Below are positions 50,902-60,231 of a stretch of 64,000 nucleotides of DNA, piece by piece; position 1 is the first letter of the stretch, and each line of letters opens with the position of its first letter. This stretch comes from Rhizobiaceae bacterium (GTDB taxonomy: Bacteria > Pseudomonadota > Alphaproteobacteria > Rhizobiales > Rhizobiaceae). The notes under the pieces are model-generated. The model saw only the letters and a program-made list of their open reading frames with translations, was not told the DNA's origin and did no database searches. Both the position numbers and the translations under genes were made by a program. The stretch is taken from NCBI GenBank assembly GCA_029233925.1, contig JARGOX010000001.1, positions 245,448-309,447 of the forward strand. The letters run 5' to 3'.

Positions 50902-51936
50902 TTAACCCACGATCGGCCGCCAATAGGCTTTGAGAAGATCGTCGCAGGTCATGGAGACAAGTTCCGTCCCCTCCAGCACAGACCGATCGGGGCCCATCAA
51001 ATTATCCAGATCAGCCCTTATACTTTTAACATTGGGTTCTGAAATATTATAGGATGTGCCAATGATTTGGATGGGAACTTGCTTTTCCGTCATCTTCAAT
51101 AATTCGAGGTTCATGCTGCCGTAGGAAAACCCGAGAAAAACGACAAGCTCAGCCTCTGTAATGAGTTGGCGCATGGCATCAACAATCGTTTCTTCTTTCA
51201 CCCGCTCCGTAAAAACCCGAATCTGGGAAGCAACATCAATCATCTGCGATGCGTGAATTTCCAATCCAAAATCTATACCCTTTGTGTCTCCAGATTGCCA
51301 TGGAAGCCGCCCGACACGTCCATAGGGGTGGATAATATTAAGTCGGGCGACAATTTCCTGAGAAGCTCTCAAATCCAGAAGTGAGTAGTTTGCGATAGCA
51401 TGAGAGAGATAGTGCTCAATACACCGATCATAATTGAACGTGATGAAAGCAACATCGTCAAAAATATTTTCGAGTTGAGGTCTCTGGACATTCTCCAGGA
51501 GCATCTGGGTAAACGTGTAATGCCAACTCGGTGCAATATTGGAAAATCTAAGCCTGTCGTCACTGCGACAATAGATGCTGCTGGCACGTTCTGCGTCCAG
51601 AATACTGCTTGCAATCCCGAGCTTCCCCATCAGCAGAATCCTTTCGTCATCGGCATGGGTATGCAGGAAATTGTCAATTGAAAATGCTTGAGGCATCGCG
51701 CCAGCGATTGCACGACCGGCCTCAAGATACGGGTTGATATCCTTTTCACCTTTTTCCCGAATGAAAGAATTCAACGCCGATGTTATCTTATGAGATCCAG
51801 TTTTCTGTGTGTGCCCATATTCAAATTTGATATTGAGCTGTTTCGCGATTTTGCTTTTTAGCTGCTCTCCCATAGGCAGCCCGACTTCCCGGCTACCGCC
51901 CGCTCCAACGATAAAAACTGTTTTTCTGTTGAACAC
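50902..51936 (-). CDS. SIR2-like protein, candidate anti-phage NADase
   Basis: 344 residues. Rossmann-type NAD motif V-G-A-G-G-S-R near residue 10, then T-F-N-Y-D-R-C (catalytic Asn-Asp region), I-H-P-Y-G-R with the likely catalytic His, and L-G-F-S-Y-G-S. These fit the SIR2_2 family, used in several defence systems to deplete NAD. GTG at 51936 has GAGG 7 bases upstream. It is AT-richer than the flanking genes. No partner gene is seen. Confidence 0.75.
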   Translation of the reverse strand: MFNRKTVFIVGAGGSREVGLPMGEQLKSKIAKQLNIKFEYGHTQKTGSHKITSALNSFIREKGEKDINPYLEAGRAIAGAMPQAFSIDNFLHTHADDERILLMGKLGIASSILDAERASSIYCRSDDRLRFSNIAPSWHYTFTQMLLENVQRPQLENIFDDVAFITFNYDRCIEHYLSHAIANYSLLDLRASQEIVARLNIIHPYGRVGRLPWQSGDTKGIDFGLEIHASQMIDVASQIRVFTERVKEETIVDAMRQLITEAELVVFLGFSYGSMNLELLKMTEKQVPIQIIGTSYNISEPNVKSIRADLDNLMGPDRSVLEGTELVSMTCDDLLKAYWRPIVG

Positions 51937-52275
51937 CAGTTTCCCTCTCAAAAGCGGCCCAAGTCGCCGCGCAATTCTATCTTGAGCGTCAGGTCAGGTT
52001 TCAGTCTCGCCATACTCACACATCACATCTGGTATTGATATAATGCCATGGCGCGCGCTTGCATATGCATAGTAGTCTCCGCGACGAACATAACCGAAGA
52101 ACATACCTTTCGCTTTGCCCCGCAGGCGACCAGATTCCAGCCGACATTATCTTGACTACGAGAATTTTCCAGATTAACAACGGTCCAAATTTCGTCGTTT
52201 CTGAGCGGATATCCGAGCAAATGGGCGATGACGGACTTGATACAATAGACTTAACTCTTTGTATTCATTGTTTAT
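51937..52275. other. Intergenic region before tRNA-Pro
   Basis: Contains only short unconvincing frames (for example 52023-52220 minus). A copy of TTGAGCGTCAG at 51982-51992 matches the integrase stop region at 50764-50774. No clear attachment core is seen. Confidence 0.4.
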
Positions 52276-52352
52276 CGGAGTGTAGCGCAGCCTGGTAGCG
52301 CACCTCGTTCGGGACGAGGGGGGCGGAGGTTCAAATCCTCTCACTCCGACCA
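52276..52352 (+). tRNA. tRNA-Pro (anticodon CGG)
   Basis: 77-base cloverleaf: acceptor CGGAGTG pairs with CACTCCG, D-arm AGCCTGGTAGC, anticodon stem CCTCG/CGAGG with loop TTCGGGA, and T-arm GGTTCAAATCC, with encoded CCA at 52350-52352. The 5' side faces the prophage. Confidence 0.95.
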
Positions 52353-52766
52353 ATTTCTCAAGCGGTTGCAGACTTCCGTTCCCAATCTGAATCATCGCGT
52401 TTGAAGCCGATCCAGCACAGCATTCTTTGCAGGGGGTCCTGTCCAGCCGCTTCGATTGCAACCAGACGGTGGATCGGCACCCTTCTGGAGCGGCAATCCC
52501 GATTTCATGCAAATGACACTGTCTGCCAGTGTCTTGTCGCCAGCAATTTCAGTGTCGTTAAACGCGGACACCGGCTGAAAACAGTACAATCAACGGCAAG
52601 ACACAGGCTGACGACTTGCAAGGCACAGGCCGCAGAAAATTATGTACTGAGAAAACAAACACCCAAATACCATTGGTTCGCGAAACTCAAATTTAACAAA
52701 TACTTTCTATATACTGGAAAGCTCCACGGATGCTTCCGGCTAATTCTGGCATGGGGATTGCCCACA

Positions 52767-54713
52767 TTGTTGAAGTCACTGCTCGCGCGAATTGGCCGTT
52801 TTTTGTCCGTGACCGACGAGAATCCGGAATTGCTCAAGGCCCAGTTTGAGGTTTTCTCAAGCCAGGTGCCGCTGATGTATTCCATTGTGTTGATAAGCGC
52901 CTGGGCGCTCGCTTTCACCTTTATTGCAAGCGCACCGCCCTTGCTGTCGATCTATGTTCCGATTTTTTTTACAGTGGTTTGTTGCGTTCGCATCATCGGC
53001 TGGTTGCGATCAAGGCACGTCGTTCCGACAGCAGAAACCGCCCGCAAGGCACTGGCGCGCACCAACCTGTTTGCATTGCTCATCGGGGTGGCCATCACGG
53101 GTTGGTCATTGTCACTCTATCCCTATGGCGATCCCTACATGCGCGGCAATATCGCTTTCTTCATGGCCATCACCGGGGTCGGGGTCATCATCTGCCTGCT
53201 GCAATTGCGGTCGGCTGCCATCATGGTGGCGATCATCATCAATATTCCTTTTGTCCTCTATTTCAGCTTTTCGGGCATTCCTTCTTTCATTGGCATGGCG
53301 ATCAACACATTTCTCGTCGCTGGCGCCTTGCTCATGGTCGTGACTGTGCAATTCCGTCATTTTGCGGCTGCCGTCGATGCGCGTACCCTGCTGGAGACGG
53401 TCAATGAAGAAAATTTCCGCCTGGCCAACCTCGACAGTCTGACCGGCCTGACCAATCGCCGCCAGTTCTTTACCAATCTGACTGAAACATTTTGCGACGC
53501 GAAAACAAAGGGACAGCGCCTGGCGGTCGGCATCATCGACCTGGATGGTTTCAAGCCCGTCAACGATTTATACGGACACGTGGTCGGCGACAGTTTGCTG
53601 GTCGAGGTGGGTCAGCGCCTGGTAACGCTTGCCGACCAGAATACGCATGTCTCCCGGTTGGGCGGCGACGAATTTGCCTTGATTTTTTGCGATTGCGGCA
53701 GTGATGAAGAATTGCTGGCAAAGGGTGAGCGAATTTGCGACGCCCTGCGCACCCCATTCGTATTGGCCGATGCAACCGTGCAGATTTCCGGATCGATTGG
53801 TCTTTCCACCTTCCCGCAACTGGCTGAAAACGTGCACGAGCTCTACGAGCGGGCTGACTATGCCCTTTATCACGGCAAGCGCACCAACCGCGGCCATGCC
53901 TTCCTGTTCTCTATTGACCATGTCGTCGAGATCGAGCAGAGCACCCGTCTCGAACAGGCGCTCCGCAACGCCGACCTTCAACAGGAACTGACCGTTGTTT
54001 TTCAGCCCATCGTGGACATTCAAACACGCAGAACCATGGCTTTCGAGGCTCTGGCCCGGTGGAACAATCCGGCCCTTGGCAATGTGCCACCGGCACTTTT
54101 CATTCCCGTGGCTGAACGCGCAGGCCTTGTAGGCGGAATTACCCGCATCATTCTCGAAAAGGCTTTGGCCACCACCTCAAACTGGCCGGAAAACGTCGGA
54201 CTGTCTTTCAACCTTTCGACCCAGGACATCTGTTCACCCGACGGGGTGGTGCGCATTGTCGGCATGATTCTTTCAAGCGGCATTGATCCGCAGCGCCTTG
54301 ATCTCGAAATCACCGAAACTGCGATGATGTATGATTTCGAACGGGCAAAAACCGCTATTGAAACGCTTAAAGCGTTGGGCTGCGGTATTGCGCTCGACGA
54401 TTTTGGAACCGGGTACTCCAGCCTCAGCCAACTCCACGCTCTGCCGCTGACAAAAATCAAGATAGACCGCACCTTTGTTTCCAACATCGATAAAAATCCG
54501 GCAAGTTACAAAATAGTCAAATCCCTGCTGACGCTGAGCCGCGACATGGGCCTTGGTTGCGTTGTTGAAGGTGTGGAGACCAGGGAAGAAATGGACACGC
54601 TGATAAAGCTCGGCGGGCAATTGGCTCAGGGGTATTTCTATTCGCGCGCCATATCCGAATCCCAGATCAATGATTTTCTCCCCAAAACGCTGGAAGACCA
54701 ACAGGTCGTATAG
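52767..54713 (+). CDS. Membrane GGDEF-EAL protein (cyclic di-GMP turnover)
   Basis: About 648 residues. An N-terminal region of several hydrophobic segments (about 35-205) is followed by a GGDEF domain with R-L-G-G-D-E-F near residue 299 and an EAL domain with F-E-A-L-A-R near residue 427 and D-F-G-T-G-Y-S-S-L. Both motifs are intact, so it may make and degrade c-di-GMP. The open frame extends upstream to 52401 but lacks a good start, so the TTG at 52767 is a guess. Confidence 0.85.
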   Translation: MLKSLLARIGRFLSVTDENPELLKAQFEVFSSQVPLMYSIVLISAWALAFTFIASAPPLLSIYVPIFFTVVCCVRIIGWLRSRHVVPTAETARKALARTNLFALLIGVAITGWSLSLYPYGDPYMRGNIAFFMAITGVGVIICLLQLRSAAIMVAIIINIPFVLYFSFSGIPSFIGMAINTFLVAGALLMVVTVQFRHFAAAVDARTLLETVNEENFRLANLDSLTGLTNRRQFFTNLTETFCDAKTKGQRLAVGIIDLDGFKPVNDLYGHVVGDSLLVEVGQRLVTLADQNTHVSRLGGDEFALIFCDCGSDEELLAKGERICDALRTPFVLADATVQISGSIGLSTFPQLAENVHELYERADYALYHGKRTNRGHAFLFSIDHVVEIEQSTRLEQALRNADLQQELTVVFQPIVDIQTRRTMAFEALARWNNPALGNVPPALFIPVAERAGLVGGITRIILEKALATTSNWPENVGLSFNLSTQDICSPDGVVRIVGMILSSGIDPQRLDLEITETAMMYDFERAKTAIETLKALGCGIALDDFGTGYSSLSQLHALPLTKIKIDRTFVSNIDKNPASYKIVKSLLTLSRDMGLGCVVEGVETREEMDTLIKLGGQLAQGYFYSRAISESQINDFLPKTLEDQQVV

Positions 54714-54787
54714 GGGCGCGCGCGCAATGCAGCAGCACATGACCGCAGGGATCAAGCCAGGTCCCCTTTGACTGCCCGGAAAACAGT

Positions 54788-56029
54788 TCAGCTGGTTGTC
54801 TTTAACCACCCATCGGCAAAATCAATCCTGTCGCAATTGGTGAAACGCGCCATCCTGCCAAGCTCGGCTTGCAATTGCTTCATGCGCCCCCTGCCCGGCT
54901 TGATCCCTGGCTCCAGCCATAGGGCTGCAACCTGCAATGTTGACGTGTCGCGCTGGCATTTCATGTCAATCCTGCCAATCAGCCTGTCTGCCTCCAGCAA
55001 GGGAAAGACGTAGTAGCCGTATTTGCGCTTGGACGCCGGCACGAAGACCTCGATGCGGTAATGAAAGCCGAACAGTCGTTCAGTGCGCTTGCGGTCCCTG
55101 ATGGCCGGATCGAAGGGACTGAGAATGCGAATACGGCCCGGAGGCTCCGGGCTTGCCGCCGCCTCGTCAAAAATATCCGGGCGGGCAAAAACCCGTTGGT
55201 GCCCTTGGCCGTCGGCAGAACCGATCTCGACTTCGATCAGATCCTTGCCCAGTCGGGCAGCGCACCAGGCCTTTGTTTCTGCGGGGGTAACCGTATCCCA
55301 GAATGCGGCCAGTTCACCCGAGGTGGCAAATCCCAGACGGTCCATGGCGCTGGAACAGGCCCAGTCGATGACCTCGCTTTTCGATGGATGCTGAGCACGA
55401 TGCTCCTGCGCGATGACCCGTTCAGAAAGATCATAGGCTTTCTGAAAACCCTCGCGATGGCACACGGCCAATGCACCGGTGCGCCAAAGATATTCAATCG
55501 CTGTCTTGGACGGGTGCCAGTCCCACCATCCGCCGCTCCCCTTTTTTTCTCCGTTCCCCAGATCGCGAGACATGGTGGGGCCATTGTCACGGATGTGATT
55601 GAGGATGGCCTCGAATTTTTCCTCAAAGCCATCCCGCCGCCAATTGCGCCAGCGGGCCTTCAACCTGACTTCGTCACGGGCAAAACGCACTTTCCAGAAC
55701 GGGTAGAAGCGAGCCGGAATGGCGGCCGCATCATGGGTCCAATGCTCGAAGAGACCTGCCTCTTCCTCCAGCAGGGATTTCAACTGGTGTGGCCGGTAGC
55801 TCTGCCTGCGGGCGCGCAGGATCATGTGATGCGCCCGCTCAACCGTATTGATACTGTCCAGTTGCACAAAACCCAGGCGCTCGATCAACGTCAGAAGCTG
55901 CTGATTGCTCAAGGGGCCGGCAGGATTGTCGCACAATCCGTGACGGGCAAGGAACAGGCGGCGGGCCTGGCTGTTCGACAGGCGCTGGAGATTGGAACTA
56001 TTGGGCTTTGGCAAGGCAATCGTGTCCAT
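54788..56029 (-). CDS. ycaQ: Winged-helix DNA glycosylase, YcaQ/AlkX family
   Basis: 413 residues. The Q-x-D catalytic motif of this family appears as Gln56-Leu57-Asp58 near the N-terminus, followed by R-A-H-H-M-I-L-R and a C-terminal winged-helix with Y-G-Y-Y-V-F-P-L-L. By family knowledge it repairs DNA crosslinks or alkyl lesions. The ATG at 56029 is chosen over an upstream GTG. Confidence 0.78.
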   Translation of the reverse strand: MDTIALPKPNSSNLQRLSNSQARRLFLARHGLCDNPAGPLSNQQLLTLIERLGFVQLDSINTVERAHHMILRARRQSYRPHQLKSLLEEEAGLFEHWTHDAAAIPARFYPFWKVRFARDEVRLKARWRNWRRDGFEEKFEAILNHIRDNGPTMSRDLGNGEKKGSGGWWDWHPSKTAIEYLWRTGALAVCHREGFQKAYDLSERVIAQEHRAQHPSKSEVIDWACSSAMDRLGFATSGELAAFWDTVTPAETKAWCAARLGKDLIEVEIGSADGQGHQRVFARPDIFDEAAASPEPPGRIRILSPFDPAIRDRKRTERLFGFHYRIEVFVPASKRKYGYYVFPLLEADRLIGRIDMKCQRDTSTLQVAALWLEPGIKPGRGRMKQLQAELGRMARFTNCDRIDFADGWLKTTS

Positions 56030-56221
56030 ATTGCGCAGGGTACTGCAGAAATGGCTAATCTGGCGAATCGCCGACAGACTGAATGATCCTGATTTGTTCC
56101 GCAAGCCACCCCTCAAGTCGAGACATCCAAATCAACAGACCCTGAAGATGCCTGCGACAATGCAACCCTATTCTGAGGATTTGCCTATCCGTGCTGAAGG
56201 TTTTATAATGAGATTTATCAT

Positions 56222-56295
56222 TTAACATGTTTTCTACGTTCCGCAGATTTCAATCTGCCTTGACAGGAACCAGCAATTTATGCTTAACATGTTAA
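56222..56295. promoter_or_regulatory. Hpa operon promoter region with two TTAACATGTT palindromes
   Basis: TTAACATGTTTT at 56222-56233 and the perfect palindrome TTAACATGTTAA at 56284-56295 are centred 62 bp apart. TTGACA lies at 56260-56265, and the second palindrome covers the expected -10 position. This suggests repression by a MarR-type regulator such as HpaR, which is not in the window. Confidence 0.55.
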
Positions 56296-56328
56296 TTGTT
56301 AGATCTGAAGATCAGGGAGCCATGGCTC

Positions 56329-56715
56329 GTGCCACATTTTTCAATTGAATATTCCGCCAATATGGAGGCTCATGCCGACATTGCAGCACTGTGTGAAACA
56401 TTGCGCATCGCAGGCATTGAAACCGGTCTGTTTCCGGAGGCCGGCATCCGGGTGCGAGCCATTCGATGCGAAACCTATGCCATCGCCGACGGCAATCCGC
56501 AAAACGGATTTATTGACATATCCATACGCCTGCGCGCGGGTCGGCCGCTTGATGCGCGCAAAGCTGCCACGGCGCATATTTTTGCCGCCGCAGAGCAATT
56601 TCTTCAGCCGATCATTGACCAACACCCGGTCGCACTATCGTTCGAGATGCGTGACATCGACCCGGAATTGAGCCCGAAAATCAACTCCATCCGAAATTTT
56701 CTCAAAGACTCCTGA
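56329..56715 (+). CDS. hpaF: 5-carboxymethyl-2-hydroxymuconate isomerase
   Basis: 128 residues, as usual. The GTG start at 56329 leaves Pro directly after Met (M-P-H-F-S-I-E-Y-S-A-N), the catalytic Pro of the family after Met removal. It isomerises the dehydrogenase product in homoprotocatechuate breakdown. GGAG lies 9 bases upstream. First gene of the operon here. Confidence 0.85.
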   Translation: MPHFSIEYSANMEAHADIAALCETLRIAGIETGLFPEAGIRVRAIRCETYAIADGNPQNGFIDISIRLRAGRPLDARKAATAHIFAAAEQFLQPIIDQHPVALSFEMRDIDPELSPKINSIRNFLKDS

Positions 56716-56732
56716 GACACAAGGAACGACCC

Positions 56733-58256
56733 ATGACGGATCAACAGCCCGGTCTTGCCGACAATCTTGCATCACTTGAAACCCATCTGGCGCGGTTCAG
56801 GCAGGAGGGCATTCAAAACCATATCAACGGCAAGAACGTGCCCGCCCGCTCGGGCGAGACTTTTGAAACCCGATCGCCGGTGGACGGCAGCCTGATCTGC
56901 ACGGTCGCCAAAGGCGGCGCTGATGATGTTGACGCGGCAGCGCGTGCCGCCAAGGCGGCCTTTCCCGCCTGGCGTGACATGAAGGCCAGCGACCGCAAGG
57001 CCATTTTGCACCGCATTGCCGATGGCATTGTGGCCCGTTCAGAAGAAATTGCCCTTTGTGAATGCTGGGATACCGGCCAGGCCTTGCGCTTCATGTCCAA
57101 GGCTGCGCTGCGCGGCGCTGAAAATTTCCGTTTTTTTGCCGACAAGGTGGCGTCATCGCGCGACGGGCAAAGCCTGCCTTCACCGACATTGATGAACATC
57201 ACCACACGCGTTCCGATCGGGCCGGTCGGCATCATTACGCCATGGAATACGCCCTTCATGCTGTCCACCTGGAAAATCGCGCCGGCGCTGGCCGCCGGTT
57301 GTACGGTTGTGCACAAACCCGCCGAATTGTCCCCCCTCACCGCACGTTTGCTGATGGAGATTGCCGCCGATGCCGGTTTGCCGGATGGCGTGTGGAACCT
57401 GATCAACGGATTTGGCGAGGATGCCGGCAAGGCGCTGACGGAACACCGCGCCATCAAGGCCATTGCCTTTGTCGGTGAAAGCCGCACCGGCTCCATGATC
57501 ATGAAACAGGGCGCCGACACGCTCAAACGCGTGCATTTCGAGTTGGGCGGCAAAAACCCGGTCATCGTGTTTGATGACGCCGACCTTGATCGCGCGCTGG
57601 ATGCGGCCATCTTCATGATCTACTCGCTCAATGGCGAGCGCTGCACATCCTCAAGCCGTCTGCTGCTGCAGGACACCATTGCCGAAACATTCCAGCAAAA
57701 GCTGATTGAGCGCGTCAACAAGATCCGCGTCGGTCATCCACTCGATCCAAAAACCGAGATGGGGCCTTTGATTGCCAAAGACCACTACGACAAGGTCACC
57801 TCCTATTTTGACATAGCCCGGAGCGACGGCGCAACCATAGCTGCCGGCGGCACCGCGCCCGAAGGTGACGGCTTCTTCGTCAATCCGACCCTGTTTACCA
57901 ATGCCCGCCCGGATATGCGTATTGCCCAGGAAGAGATATTCGGCCCTGTTCTGACAACGCTGACATTTACCAGTGAAGAAGAAGCGCTGGAAATTGCTAA
58001 CGGCATTGAATACGGTCTGACCGGCTATATCTGGACCAACGACCTGACCCGCTCACTGCGATTTGCAAATGGGCTGGAGGCCGGGATGATCTGGGTGAAT
58101 TCGGAGAATGTCCGCCATCTGCCGACACCCTTTGGCGGTGTAAAGGCCAGCGGCATCGGTCGCGACGGCGGCGATTGGTCCTTTGATTTCTACATGGAAC
58201 AAAAGCATATTGGTCTGGCCATCGGAAAACACCCGATTGCAAGACTGGGTGCCTGA
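56733..58256 (+). CDS. hpaE: 5-carboxymethyl-2-hydroxymuconate semialdehyde dehydrogenase
   Basis: 507 residues. Aldehyde dehydrogenase with catalytic Glu270 (F-E-L-G-G-K) and Cys304 (N-G-E-R-C). T-P-W-N-T near residue 170 contacts NAD. It oxidises the ring-cleavage semialdehyde to the acid. It starts 17 bases after the isomerase stop with AAGGA upstream. Confidence 0.9.
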   Translation: MTDQQPGLADNLASLETHLARFRQEGIQNHINGKNVPARSGETFETRSPVDGSLICTVAKGGADDVDAAARAAKAAFPAWRDMKASDRKAILHRIADGIVARSEEIALCECWDTGQALRFMSKAALRGAENFRFFADKVASSRDGQSLPSPTLMNITTRVPIGPVGIITPWNTPFMLSTWKIAPALAAGCTVVHKPAELSPLTARLLMEIAADAGLPDGVWNLINGFGEDAGKALTEHRAIKAIAFVGESRTGSMIMKQGADTLKRVHFELGGKNPVIVFDDADLDRALDAAIFMIYSLNGERCTSSSRLLLQDTIAETFQQKLIERVNKIRVGHPLDPKTEMGPLIAKDHYDKVTSYFDIARSDGATIAAGGTAPEGDGFFVNPTLFTNARPDMRIAQEEIFGPVLTTLTFTSEEEALEIANGIEYGLTGYIWTNDLTRSLRFANGLEAGMIWVNSENVRHLPTPFGGVKASGIGRDGGDWSFDFYMEQKHIGLAIGKHPIARLGA

Positions 58257-58333
58257 GAAAGCAACACCGGACGCCTGAAAAGGCCGCCCTTGAAACACAA
58301 CAGATTTGACGATCCATTTGGGAGGAAACCCCT

Positions 58334-59314
58334 ATGCCAGTGCCCGCCCCCGTACTCTATCCACCGTTCAACATCGTCCGGCTCAGCCATGTGGAGTTTG
58401 CAGTCACGGACCTTGCAGCCTCAAGGGCATTCTACGTCGATACGCTCGGCTTGCAGGTCACCTACGAAGACAAAGAACGTATCTATTTGAGAGCGCTGGA
58501 AGAACGCGGACACCATTGTATAGCGCTGGTCAAATCCGACACCCCGGTTGTCAATGTCCTCGGTTTCAAACTGTTCGACGAACCAGACCTGGAAAAAGCC
58601 AAAGCGTTTTTTGACAAAAAAGGCCTGCCGACAGCCTGGGTCGAGCGACCCTATATGGGCAAAACCTTGCGGACCTGCGACCCATGGGGCATTCCGCTGG
58701 AGTTTTACGTCAAAATGGACCGGCTGGAGCCGATCCACCAGCATTACAAGCTGTACAAGGGCGTCAAACCCCTGAGGATCGACCACTTCAATTGTTTTTC
58801 TGCCGATGTGAATGGTGCAGTTGATTTCTACAACGAGATCGGCTTCCGCACGACGGAATATACTGAGGATGAGGAAACCGGTCACATCTGGGCTGCCTGG
58901 ATGCACCGCAAAGGCGGCGTGCACGACATGGCCTTTACCAATGGCCTCGGACCGCGCCTGCATCACACAGCATTCTGGGTGCCCAACCCGCTCGCCATCA
59001 TTGATCTGCTGGACCTGATGGCAACCACCGGATATTTGCACAATATCGAACGCGGCCCAGGTCGCCACGGCATCTCCAACGCGTTTTTCCTCTATATACG
59101 CGATCCCGATGGCAACCGGATCGAAATCTACAGCTCCGATTACCAGACCGTTGATCCAGACCATGAACCCATCAAATGGGATCTGAAAGACCCGCAGCGC
59201 CAGACGCTCTGGGGTGCCCCGGCACCGCGATCCTGGTTTGAGGAAGGGAGCATTTTCACCGGCGTTGAGCTAAAGGAATCCCATCTCAAGGCCCAGCCGA
59301 TCATCGCGCCCTGA
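58334..59314 (+). CDS. hpaD: Homoprotocatechuate 2,3-dioxygenase (extradiol)
   Basis: 326 residues. Two glyoxalase-type repeats; metal ligands are probably His151 (R-I-D-H-F-N), His210 or His211 (L-H-H-T-A-F) and Glu264 (R-I-E-I-Y). It opens the ring of 3,4-dihydroxyphenylacetate. This is the extradiol type I form and not the class III form of enterobacteria. Confidence 0.88.
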   Translation: MPVPAPVLYPPFNIVRLSHVEFAVTDLAASRAFYVDTLGLQVTYEDKERIYLRALEERGHHCIALVKSDTPVVNVLGFKLFDEPDLEKAKAFFDKKGLPTAWVERPYMGKTLRTCDPWGIPLEFYVKMDRLEPIHQHYKLYKGVKPLRIDHFNCFSADVNGAVDFYNEIGFRTTEYTEDEETGHIWAAWMHRKGGVHDMAFTNGLGPRLHHTAFWVPNPLAIIDLLDLMATTGYLHNIERGPGRHGISNAFFLYIRDPDGNRIEIYSSDYQTVDPDHEPIKWDLKDPQRQTLWGAPAPRSWFEEGSIFTGVELKESHLKAQPIIAP

Positions 59315-59367
59315 CCACAGCGGCGCGTCAGGTGACCCCGATTTTCCTCGATTGAAGCAGGTATTGA

Positions 59368-60231
59368 ATGACTCAGAAACTGGCAAGCTACTCCGCAGAC
59401 GGAGTGCAATTTTATGGCGCGGTGGCCGATGGCGGAATGATCGCTCTTTCACCCGATTTTCCCGCATGGAAAGGCCTGCGAGAGGTGATCGAAGCCGGTG
59501 CCCTCAATCAGTTGGTTGAGGCCGCACAGGGGCGCAGCGTCACCCATCCAAATGGCACATTCACCTATGAATTGCCCATTGCCAATCCGGAGAAAATCAT
59601 CTGCGTCGGGGTGAATTTCCCTGATCGCAATGCCGAATACAAGGACGGTCAGGAAGCGCCGAAAAACATGTCGCTTTTCATCCGCTTTCCCCGCTCGTTC
59701 ACGGGTCATGAGCAACCGTTGATCCGCCCGAAAGCTTCCGACAAGCTCGACTATGAGGGCGAGATTGTTGTCGTGATCGGCAAAGGCGGTCGCCATATCG
59801 ATGAGGCAGAAGCCTATGATCACATCGCCGCCCTCAGCCTGTGCAATGAGGGAACGCTGCGCGATTGGGTGCGCCATGCAAAATTCAACGTCACCCAGGG
59901 CAAGAATTTCGACAATTCCGGCGCCATGGGCCCCTGGCTCGTGCCTTTCGCGGACTCCGCCCAGTTGGAGGATATCCGCCTGACAACAAGGGTGAATGGC
60001 GAGACCCGTCAGGATGACCGCACCAGCCGCATGCTATTTTCCATACCCAAACAGATCGCCTATATTTCGACCTTTACGACACTTGTCCCCGGTGACATCA
60101 TCGTTACCGGCACGCCGACAGGCGCAGGCGCGCGGTTTGATCCTCCAAGATTCCTCCAGCCTGGCGATGTCATCGAAATTGAAGGCGAAGGCATCGGCAT
60201 TCTTCGCAACAGCGTGGAGGACGAGATTTGA
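59368..60231 (+). CDS. hpaG: FAH-family decarboxylase/isomerase of the Hpa pathway
   Basis: 287 residues. Fumarylacetoacetate hydrolase fold: G-V-N-F-P-D-R-N, L-D-Y-E-G-E-I (metal Glu residues) and G-T-P-T-G-A-G-A. By family and position it decarboxylates and isomerises the 5-oxo-pent-3-ene-1,2,5-tricarboxylate intermediate. The next gene starts in a 4-base overlap. Confidence 0.82.
   Translation: MTQKLASYSADGVQFYGAVADGGMIALSPDFPAWKGLREVIEAGALNQLVEAAQGRSVTHPNGTFTYELPIANPEKIICVGVNFPDRNAEYKDGQEAPKNMSLFIRFPRSFTGHEQPLIRPKASDKLDYEGEIVVVIGKGGRHIDEAEAYDHIAALSLCNEGTLRDWVRHAKFNVTQGKNFDNSGAMGPWLVPFADSAQLEDIRLTTRVNGETRQDDRTSRMLFSIPKQIAYISTFTTLVPGDIIVTGTPTGAGARFDPPRFLQPGDVIEIEGEGIGILRNSVEDEI

Larger units (their letters stand above)
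880..51936. mobile_element. Prophage with lambda-type head and P2-type contractile tail (boundaries approximate)
   Basis: A complete set of head, tail, lysis, replication, repressor and integrase genes is present. Structural genes lie in transcription order on the minus strand, and early genes including the integrase lie on the plus strand at the right end. The head genes (GpA-type terminase, lambda-type portal, S49 protease, gpD-type decoration, gpE-type capsid) are lambda-like. The tail genes (V, W, J, I, FI, FII, E/E', T, U, X, D) are P2-like. No frameshift or truncation was seen in any core gene, so the element may be inducible. No pair of attachment repeats was identified. The limits given are the outermost genes that look element-borne, and the element may extend left of the window. 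Confidence 0.85.

Noticed and set aside
52276-52352. tRNA 3' end as attachment core inside the window
   Set aside because: No second copy of the T-arm or acceptor sequence was found in the left part of the window.
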